NCBI GenBank assembly: GCA_030836925.1
Contig: JAUPLK010000004.1
Coordinates: 1 to 20,918 of the forward strand
DNA: 20,918 nt
Source of the DNA: Pseudomonadota bacterium
Lineage (GTDB): Bacteria; Pseudomonadota; Gammaproteobacteria; Steroidobacterales; GCA-2729495
Direction: 5' to 3'
The notes below the pieces were generated by a model that saw nothing but the letters and a program-made list of their open reading frames with translations, did no database searches and was not told where the DNA came from. This document shows positions 15,155 to 20,918 of the stretch, piece by piece; the first letter of the stretch is position 1; each line of letters opens with the position of its first letter. The position numbers were made by a program, and so were the translations under genes.

Positions 15155-17206
15155 TCAGAACTGGTAGCGGATGGTGAACTGGATTTCGTCCTCGTTCCGG
15201 GCGGTGCCAAGCGGCCCCGAGCGGAAGCGGCCCAGCGGCTCGAACCCGGACAGGCCCAGGCTGCTGTATGCAGTCAGGCAGGGCGTCGGGTCAGGCCCCA
15301 GGGCAATGGGTGGTGCGCAGGTATACGGCGGAAAGGGGTTGGCCGAGCGGTTGTCATCGGCCTCGACGGCACCCTTGTGATTGGCCCACTTCAGGTTCAG
15401 GCCGAGCTTGAACACCCAGTTGTTGTCGGGCTTGTATTCAACCGATGGGGCGATGGCACCGGCGCCGGCGCGCGTGTCGTAGGCGGTGATGATCTGCGGG
15501 GTGAGCCGGTCGTTCATGTAGTTGCCCTGGATGAGCAGGGTCAGCAGGACGTTGTCCTCCCAGTCCTGGAAACCGATCCTCCCGGTATGCGGCCCGGGCG
15601 GCAGCGGGATGCCGGCCGAGTTCACCAGATAGTCCTCATAGTCCATCAGGTGCTGATAGAACATCTGGGCCGAGATCAGGAACGCCCGGTCCTTGTTCAG
15701 GAAGGGGATGAAGGTCGGCCGGTCAAAGCCGATCACGCCGCGGAACACGTCCGATTCCGAGTAGAGATCGGGTTTGCTGGTGTCGGCAAATTCCTCATCC
15801 GTGGTGTATGAGGTCTCGATGCGGAACGAGGTACGGGCACGTTCCCAGTACCAGTCCGCCGAACCGCCGAGCATGAGCAGGCGGGGAAACTCGATGTCGA
15901 AGGCGATGTCGTAGGGGTGTGCAACGCTCTCGACCACCGGCGTGAAGGGATTGTCGGTCGGGATCCCGCCGCGCAGCGAGGGAAACTGCGAGTAGAAATA
16001 CATCGCGTTCAGCGAGAAGCCGACGCCCTTGTAGACGCCCTCGATGCGCCCGCCAAACTCGCTGTGGTCGGGTTCGTTGACGTCACGGATGCCGATGGAG
16101 TGGCTCGGGAAATCCACGACGACACCGGTGGCGGGGAAGTTGCCCACCGTGCAGCCGTTGTCCCAGCAGTTTGCCAGTGCGCGAAACAGGTTGCCGGCAC
16201 CGAGGATCGCATAGGGCTCGCCACCCTGGCCCAGGTCATGTGGACGGAAGGACTCGACCTTGTAGATCAGCTGGAAGTTGAGGTCCTCCAGCGACTTGGT
16301 TGCACCCATCCGGTACTCAAGGTTGATCATCGCCTGCGGGATGCGGGAGTCCTCGAACTCCGCATAGAGGTTCTCGCGGGAGAAATCCATCGGGTTGACG
16401 ATGTCGAGCACGCGGAACAGGTCGGTGCGTCCCCACACCACCTGCTGGCGACCGAGGCGGATGGCGAGTTCGTCGTCGCCTGTACCCATCGGCACGGTTC
16501 CCGCCACCCACAGCTCGCGGATGAAATCGAGGTCGTCGCTCAGTTCCTTGTAGCGCAGTTCATTGCGATCCTTGTCCATGTAGTCATCCAGACAGCCGCG
16601 GCTGTCCGTGTCGCAGGGTCGTACCGGGGTGGCCAGGATCACGCCGCCGTCCTGATAGGAATAGATGTCGCCCGCCGCAAATCGCAGTCCGTCGTTCGGG
16701 TTGCTCGGCGAGTTGATCGTGCCACCGGTGCCCGGCAGCGGGATGGCGCCGTCCGCCCCGGTGAAATCCGGTCCGAAGGTGCCCGCGTAGACGACGTCGG
16801 TCGGCGGGGTGAAAGGCGGGGCGAAGCCGTTTATGTAGCTGAAAAAGTCCGGGTTGCCCGGGGCGGAGTAGCTGAGCGGACCGCCGGCGCCCCTGCCGTA
16901 CTCGTCATCGTTCAGGTCGTAGACCGCATCGTAGCTGAGCCTGAAAGTGGCGCCGACCGACAGGTCCGAGAAAATCCCGCGCGGCTGGGCCTGCTTGAAC
17001 AGTTCGAGCTGCCCCTGCACGCGCTGCTTGGTGAGGCCGACTTCATCGCGCACATTCGTCATGTTGTCGACGAAGCCGCGCACTTCGAGCGAGCCGTCCT
17101 CGGAATTCCACACGGCATGTGCCGGTGTACTCAATCCGATGCACATAGCCAGGCCCAGCAGGCTGCTGCAATACCTGGCCGCAAGCGGAATGCGAATGAG
17201 TCTCAT
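15155..17206 (-). CDS. DUF1302 family outer-membrane beta-barrel protein
   Basis: A 683-residue protein starting at the ATG at 17206, with an AGGGGG ribosome site. The frame stays open upstream, but that part has no signal and no family likeness. Residues 1-31 form a signal peptide ending in AHA. The rest is rich in alternating hydrophobic/aromatic strands and Asn/Gly/Asp loops, and the chain ends in ...IQFTIRYQF, the terminal aromatic residue typical of outer-membrane barrels. WVAGTVPMGTGDDELAIRLGRQQVVWGRTDLFRVLDIVNPMDF around 365-407 is characteristic of DUF1302 (PF06980). Several cysteine pairs lie in predicted loops (for example PCDTDSRGC and CWDNGC) and could be disulfides. The family's function is unproven; a channel or receptor for hydrophobic compounds is the likely role. 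It forms an operon with DUF1329. Confidence 0.87.
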   Translation of the reverse strand: MRLIRIPLAARYCSSLLGLAMCIGLSTPAHAVWNSEDGSLEVRGFVDNMTNVRDEVGLTKQRVQGQLELFKQAQPRGIFSDLSVGATFRLSYDAVYDLNDDEYGRGAGGPLSYSAPGNPDFFSYINGFAPPFTPPTDVVYAGTFGPDFTGADGAIPLPGTGGTINSPSNPNDGLRFAAGDIYSYQDGGVILATPVRPCDTDSRGCLDDYMDKDRNELRYKELSDDLDFIRELWVAGTVPMGTGDDELAIRLGRQQVVWGRTDLFRVLDIVNPMDFSRENLYAEFEDSRIPQAMINLEYRMGATKSLEDLNFQLIYKVESFRPHDLGQGGEPYAILGAGNLFRALANCWDNGCTVGNFPATGVVVDFPSHSIGIRDVNEPDHSEFGGRIEGVYKGVGFSLNAMYFYSQFPSLRGGIPTDNPFTPVVESVAHPYDIAFDIEFPRLLMLGGSADWYWERARTSFRIETSYTTDEEFADTSKPDLYSESDVFRGVIGFDRPTFIPFLNKDRAFLISAQMFYQHLMDYEDYLVNSAGIPLPPGPHTGRIGFQDWEDNVLLTLLIQGNYMNDRLTPQIITAYDTRAGAGAIAPSVEYKPDNNWVFKLGLNLKWANHKGAVEADDNRSANPFPPYTCAPPIALGPDPTPCLTAYSSLGLSGFEPLGRFRSGPLGTARNEDEIQFTIRYQF

Positions 17207-17499
17207 GGTAATTTTCCCCCTGGATTTCACGAGTAGTCCAACGAACCCTTGCCCGAACCGGGGGTGCCGGACTGGTTGCAGCTCCCCCCGAAGCTTTCTA
17301 TCGTCAGCGGCTCGATATGCGTTCTGCCATGCGCCGTACAGCCCCGTCAATGGCCAGCCGGCTGCAGTGTCCGGTTCGCATGCATCACTGCCGAAATTGA
17401 ACGACCGCATCCGTGGCTTTCGCACAAAATCGCAGCGCATTGCTGCCACCATCGCTGCTCATCCTTGATCAGTAACGGGGCCGATATTAAGGGGGACGC
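17207..17499. promoter_or_regulatory. Divergent intergenic spacer of the DUF1302 / YCF48-MMPL module
   Basis: The 293-bp gap separates the minus-strand DUF1302-DUF1329 operon from the plus-strand YCF48-MMPL operon and must hold the promoters of one or both. I found no convincing -35/-10 pair, operator palindrome, small gene or RNA in it. Ribosome sites are clear at both edges (AGGGGG before 17206 on the minus strand, AAGGGGGA at 17489-17496 on the plus strand). Confidence 0.4.
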
Positions 17500-18450
17500 T
17501 TGAAAAACACCGTCATTCGACCTGCGGTACTGCTGCTTGCTGCCACTGCTGCGCTGACAGCGTGCGAGTCGCCACTCAATCTCGAGGGTGTGAAGGCTTC
17601 GGAGTCGGCCGCCATACGCCGCGATGATATGTTCCAGGCTGCCGCGTCCAGTGACCAGGCGCTGCTGGTGGTGGGCAATCACGGCCTGGTGCTGCGTTCC
17701 GTGGATGCCGGCACCACCTGGAGTCGGCAGGAATTGCCAGGCTGGCCCTCGCTGATCGATATCGTTGCCTGTCCCAATGGACAATTCGCCGCACTTGCGA
17801 CCGAGGGCCAGGTGCTGGTTTCCGCAGATGACGGGCAGACGTGGAAGGCCAACCAGATCCAGACCGAAGAGTCGCCGCAGGGCATCACCTGTGATCCGCA
17901 GAACCGCCTGTGGGTGGTGGGCAGTTTCAGCACCATCATTGTCAGCGGCGATGGCGGGCAGAACTGGGAAGACCACTCCATCGGCGATGACACCATCCTG
18001 ACCACCATCCAGTTCATCGATGCAGAGCACGCCATGATCTTTGGCGAGTACGGTTTCAGTGTATACACGGCCGATGGCGGGCAAACCTGGACGCCGGGCA
18101 CGCCATTGCCGGACGAGTTTTATCCGCAGGATGCGTGGTTCCGCGATCTGCAGACGGGTTGGGTGGCCGGGCTCGCCGGGCAGATCCTGCACACTGCCGA
18201 TGGCGGGCAGACATGGGCCCTGCAAAACACCGGGACGCTGGCGCCCATCTACAGCCTGGCCGGCATCGGCAACGATGTCTATGCTGCCGGTGGCGAGGGG
18301 ACCCTGCTGAAGCTTGAGGGTGACGGCTGGCGGCGCGTGGACCATGGCCAGCCGGTGCGGTTGTTCCTGCGCGTGGTGCATGCCGCCGGTGCCGACCGGG
18401 TGCTGATCGGTGGTGCTGCCGGCGCGCTTCACGCAGTGCCGAGGAGTTGA
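17500..18450 (+). CDS. YCF48/BNR-repeat outer-membrane lipoprotein
   Basis: A 316-residue protein starting with TTG at 17500; a strong AAGGGGGA site lies only three bases upstream. A lipoprotein signal peptide is clear: K2 and R7, a hydrophobic stretch, then the lipobox LTAC with the lipidated cysteine at C22. E23 and S24 follow, with no inner-membrane retention aspartate, so an outer-membrane location is expected. Five Asp-box-type repeats, each S/T-x-D-x-G-x-x-W, occur near 67-74, 108-115, 149-156, 180-187 and 222-229, giving a beta-propeller like YCF48/HCF136 photosystem assembly factor. In heterotrophs such proteins sit beside MMPL pumps and likely act as scaffolds. The stop lies one base before the MMPL start, so the pair is co-translated. 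Confidence 0.88.
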   Translation: MKNTVIRPAVLLLAATAALTACESPLNLEGVKASESAAIRRDDMFQAAASSDQALLVVGNHGLVLRSVDAGTTWSRQELPGWPSLIDIVACPNGQFAALATEGQVLVSADDGQTWKANQIQTEESPQGITCDPQNRLWVVGSFSTIIVSGDGGQNWEDHSIGDDTILTTIQFIDAEHAMIFGEYGFSVYTADGGQTWTPGTPLPDEFYPQDAWFRDLQTGWVAGLAGQILHTADGGQTWALQNTGTLAPIYSLAGIGNDVYAAGGEGTLLKLEGDGWRRVDHGQPVRLFLRVVHAAGADRVLIGGAAGALHAVPRS

Positions 18451-18451
18451 G

Positions 18452-20806
18452 ATGAGCGAGTCCCAGGGCTTTTTCCCGCGCTTCGGCAACCTGCTGTTCG
18501 ATCACCGCAAGCTGGTGCTGCTGGTCGTCATGCTGGTCACGGCATGGTTTGCCTGGCACATCCCGGCGGTGCGCATGCTGTCGGACTTTGCCGATCTGCT
18601 GCCGCAACAACACCCCTACATCAAGCTCCACAACAGCATTCGCGACACCTTCGGTGGTGCCAACATCATCACGATGGCCGTGGAGGTCGAGGAAGGCACG
18701 ATATTCACCAACGAGACGCTGTCCCGCATCCATCGCATCACGGAGGGCATGGACCAGCTCACCAGCATCAATCACAACCTGGTGACCAGCCTGACCCACC
18801 GCAATACACGCAAGATCTCGCTCACGCCGGACGGCAACATCCGCTCGGTGACGTATTTCGACCCGCAATACGGTGACTACTCAGCGGAAGAGCTGGCCGG
18901 CATCCAGCGTGATGTGGTGGCGAGTCCGCGTGTGTTTGGCCTGCTTGTGTCGCCGGATCTCAAGGCGGCCATCATCAAGGGCACGCTCAACGAGGGGGCG
19001 CTCGATTACGGCAAGATCTTCGAGGAATTGCAGGCCATTCGTCTCAAGGAGGCAGCTCCCGGCGTGCGCATCCATGCCACCGGCAATCCCGTGCTGATCG
19101 GCTGGGTCGATTCCTACAGTGCACAGATCCTGCAGATCTTCCTCTACACCGTGTTCATCGTGCTGGCGATCCTGATCGTCTATACGCGGCGACTGTACGG
19201 GATCCTGCTGCCACTGCTCGGCATGGCGCTCACCAGCATCTGGGGCGTCGGTTTCATGGGTGTGCTGGGCTACAACCTCGATCCGCTGATGCTGGTGGTG
19301 CCGTTCCTGATCTCGGCACGTGCCCTATCGCATGGCATCCAGAAAGTGGAGCGCTACTTCCTCGAGTTGGCGCGCACCGATGACAAGCAGCTGGCGGCAC
19401 GCAATACCTTCAACGCGCTGTTCCGGCCTGGTGCGCTGGCGATCGTGGCCGATGCGGCGGCACTGTTCCTGATCGGTCTTGGTTCCGTGCCCATCAACGA
19501 CAAGATGGCCATCTATGCCTCATTCTGGGCGGTGAGCATGCTGGTGACCGTGCTGGTGACCTTGCCGATGCTGCTGGCCATCCTGCCCAAGCCGAAGAAA
19601 ATCAGCGGCAAGAACACTTTCATCCGCGATGCATTCCCGAAGCTGGCACTGGTGGTCGGCACGCCGGCGCGTGCCAGGGCGGTGCTGTGGACCACCCTGT
19701 GCATCGTGCTGATTGCGACTGCGCTGAGCTTCAGGGTGCAGATCGGCGAGCCCGAGCCGGGTTCACCGCTGCTGTACCGCGATCACGATTTCAATGTTTC
19801 ATCAAAGGCGATCAATGACAGGTTCCCCGGTTCGGAGGAACTGTTCATCATCGCCCGTACTGACGAGAAGGGCGGGCTCAAGCGGCCGGAGGTCATCAAG
19901 GCGCTCGCCGACTTCCAGAACTACATGCTGCTCGATCCCACCATGGGCGGGGCCAAGGGGCTCAACAATCTGGTGATGCAGGTCAACCAGATGACGCGCA
20001 ATGACGATCCGCGCTGGGCGGTGGTACCGAACCGTGCGAGCGATGTCGGCGGGTTGATGTTCATGTACATGATGTCGGCGCCGGTGCCAGGCGCCCTGCT
20101 CGAGTTCCTGGACACGGATGAGCAGCGTGCGAACATGGTCTTCTACTACAAGGACCATACCGGCGAGACCATTCAGCGTGCGATCCACATGGTCAAGCAG
20201 TGGCGGGACGAGGTGGGCAGCAAGGTGCCTGGCCTGCATATCGACCTTGCCGGCGGCCCGGTCGGGGTGACGGCGGCGATCAACGAGGAAGCTTTCGAGA
20301 CCAACGTCATCGTCGTGCCGGCGGTGCTGGTGCTGATCCTGATGTTCACTTTCTGGTTCTACGGTTCGCTGCATTCGGGTGTGATGATGCTGGCTTCGAT
20401 GGGCTTTGCGACCACGCTGACTTACGCCTGCATGGGGCTGCTCGACATGGGGCTCAACGTCAACACGGTGCCGATGATCGCGGTGGGCATCGGCCTGGGT
20501 GTGGACTACGCGATCTACATGATGGACCGCATCAAGGAAGAGATGCACGGTGCCACCGACCTGCAGGAAGCGGTGAAGCGTGCGGTCAGTACCACTGGCG
20601 TCGCGATTGCCTTCACGGCCACCACGCTGATCGGCGGCATCATCATGTGGGTGTTCATTTCCGACCTGCGTTTCCAGGCCGACTCGGCGCGCCTGCTGAT
20701 CATCATGCTCGTGCTGAATGCCTGTTCGGCGATGTTTCTCGTGCCCGCCTGGGCCGAGATCTTCAAGCCCAAGTTCATCATGCAGGCTGCGCAGGAGCGC
20801 CCGTAG
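18452..20806 (+). CDS. MMPL/RND family transporter
   Basis: A 784-residue inner-membrane protein starting at ATG 18452, with a GAGGAG site. It has the RND layout of two halves, each with one helix, a large periplasmic loop and five further helices. TM1 lies at about 20-37 and the first loop at about 38-220; the second half starts after about residue 410. The sterol-sensing-like helices in the second half contain GLGVDYAIYMMDR with D685, a proton-relay-type aspartate. The matching first-half segment (about 283-305, VVPFLISARALSHGIQKVE) lacks it. Related MMPL proteins move lipids or hydrophobic molecules outward. No TolC or membrane-fusion gene is nearby; the DUF1302, DUF1329 and YCF48 proteins probably provide those roles. 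The last codons and the TAG stop fall inside a GTAG repeat. Confidence 0.92.
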   Translation: MSESQGFFPRFGNLLFDHRKLVLLVVMLVTAWFAWHIPAVRMLSDFADLLPQQHPYIKLHNSIRDTFGGANIITMAVEVEEGTIFTNETLSRIHRITEGMDQLTSINHNLVTSLTHRNTRKISLTPDGNIRSVTYFDPQYGDYSAEELAGIQRDVVASPRVFGLLVSPDLKAAIIKGTLNEGALDYGKIFEELQAIRLKEAAPGVRIHATGNPVLIGWVDSYSAQILQIFLYTVFIVLAILIVYTRRLYGILLPLLGMALTSIWGVGFMGVLGYNLDPLMLVVPFLISARALSHGIQKVERYFLELARTDDKQLAARNTFNALFRPGALAIVADAAALFLIGLGSVPINDKMAIYASFWAVSMLVTVLVTLPMLLAILPKPKKISGKNTFIRDAFPKLALVVGTPARARAVLWTTLCIVLIATALSFRVQIGEPEPGSPLLYRDHDFNVSSKAINDRFPGSEELFIIARTDEKGGLKRPEVIKALADFQNYMLLDPTMGGAKGLNNLVMQVNQMTRNDDPRWAVVPNRASDVGGLMFMYMMSAPVPGALLEFLDTDEQRANMVFYYKDHTGETIQRAIHMVKQWRDEVGSKVPGLHIDLAGGPVGVTAAINEEAFETNVIVVPAVLVLILMFTFWFYGSLHSGVMMLASMGFATTLTYACMGLLDMGLNVNTVPMIAVGIGLGVDYAIYMMDRIKEEMHGATDLQEAVKRAVSTTGVAIAFTATTLIGGIIMWVFISDLRFQADSARLLIIMLVLNACSAMFLVPAWAEIFKPKFIMQAAQERP

Positions 20807-20826
20807 GAGCGCCCGTAGGAGCGCCT
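20791..20826 (+). repeat. Three tandem copies of a 12-bp repeat overlapping the MMPL stop codon
   Basis: Three adjoining 12-mers (20791-20802, 20803-20814, 20815-20826) share the core G-C/T-AGGAGCGCC-C/T. They are the heads of GTAG-type repeats. The first lies in the coding sequence, and the TAG stop of the MMPL gene (20804-20806) is part of the second. Confidence 0.75.
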
Positions 20827-20874
20827 TCAGGCGCGATTCCTACGGCCGACAATCGCGCCTGAAGGCGCTCCTAC
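20815..20874. repeat. Inverted pair of GTAG palindromic (REP-like) elements
   Basis: Two 24-base copies (20815-20838 and 20851-20874) are exact reverse complements of each other, separated by 12 bases. Each contains its own hairpin, GCGCC-TTCA-GGCGC, behind a GTAGGA head. A partial third copy in the inverted orientation follows at 20877-20886. This is the layout of a bacterial interspersed mosaic element built from GTAG-headed repeats, which are normally spread by RAYT transposases. No RAYT gene is in the window. The pair lies in the end-to-end space of converging genes and could act as a transcription terminator or RNA-stability element. Confidence 0.8.
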
Positions 20875-20882
20875 CAGCGCTC

Positions 20883-20918
20883 CTACAGCAGATATTCCAC
20901 GTCGAGGAAGGCCGTGTA
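20883..20918 (-). CDS. Possible 3' end of a convergent gene entering from the right edge
   Basis: On the minus strand, from the right edge, one frame reads YTAFLDVEYLL and then a TAG stop at 20883-20885 that lies inside the last GTAG repeat. Eleven codons are too few to identify a product or prove coding. The frame is listed because the composition changes from repeat-like to gene-like here and the arrangement mirrors the MMPL gene end. Confidence 0.25.
   Translation of the reverse strand, partial: YTAFLDVEYLL

Noticed and set aside
17207..17452. 82-codon N-terminal extension of the DUF1302 protein
   Set aside because: A signal peptide and a strong ribosome site begin at 17206; the extension would bury the signal peptide.
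20791..20886. CRISPR array
   Set aside because: Units are short, directly adjacent or inverted, with no regular unique spacers and no cas genes; they fit GTAG palindromic repeats.

Overview
The window is about 21 kb of GC-rich, densely coded bacterial DNA. Gene content (molybdopterin oxidoreductase with an NrfD-type anchor, FdhD, DUF1302/DUF1329 envelope proteins, MMPL/RND transporter) and GTAG-headed palindromic repeats suggest a proteobacterium, most likely a gammaproteobacterium with a versatile catabolic lifestyle. The species cannot be read from the sequence. No rRNA, tRNA, CRISPR array, transposase or phage gene was seen.

Region A (1-7748, minus strand) is a tight eight-gene operon with gaps of 2-36 bp or overlaps. 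In transcription order it holds two tandem ketopantoate-reductase-like dehydrogenases (joined by an ATGA overlap), a creatinase/Xaa-Pro-peptidase-like M24 protein, an LLM-class flavin oxidoreductase, a fumarylacetoacetate-hydrolase-family protein, an M20 hydrolase-like protein, a cyclase/kynurenine-formamidase-like hydrolase, and a 2-isopropylmalate/homocitrate-synthase-like enzyme that runs off the left edge. I recognise each family but no known pathway with this composition. It looks like a catabolic route that oxidises a substrate, hydrolyses C-N and C-C bonds and handles oxo acids. The M24 and M20 members have unusual metal-site residues.

Region B (8024-13072, plus strand) is transcribed divergently from A. 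It encodes a three-part molybdoenzyme: a bis-MGD catalytic subunit without a Tat signal, a protein with four [4Fe-4S] clusters, and an NrfD/PsrC-like membrane anchor. FdhD, the sulfurtransferase that activates formate-dehydrogenase-type molybdoenzymes, follows. An extended -10 promoter candidate lies in the 275-bp divergent spacer. B may feed electrons to or from the quinone pool for the chemistry of A, but that link rests only on position.

Region C (13079-13726, minus) is a single SAM methyltransferase that closely recalls the animal METTL7 (TMT1) family. It is convergent with fdhD. A palindromic repeat and the terminator of the next operon lie just upstream of it.

Region D (13824-20806) is a divergent four-gene envelope module: DUF1302 and DUF1329 on the minus strand, and a YCF48-like lipoprotein and an MMPL/RND transporter on the plus strand. 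The predicted locations (outer-membrane barrel, periplasm, lipoprotein, inner-membrane pump) suggest an envelope-spanning carrier for hydrophobic molecules or lipids. The window ends in a cluster of GTAG palindromic repeats. These supply the stop codon of the MMPL gene and perhaps that of a convergent gene entering from the right.
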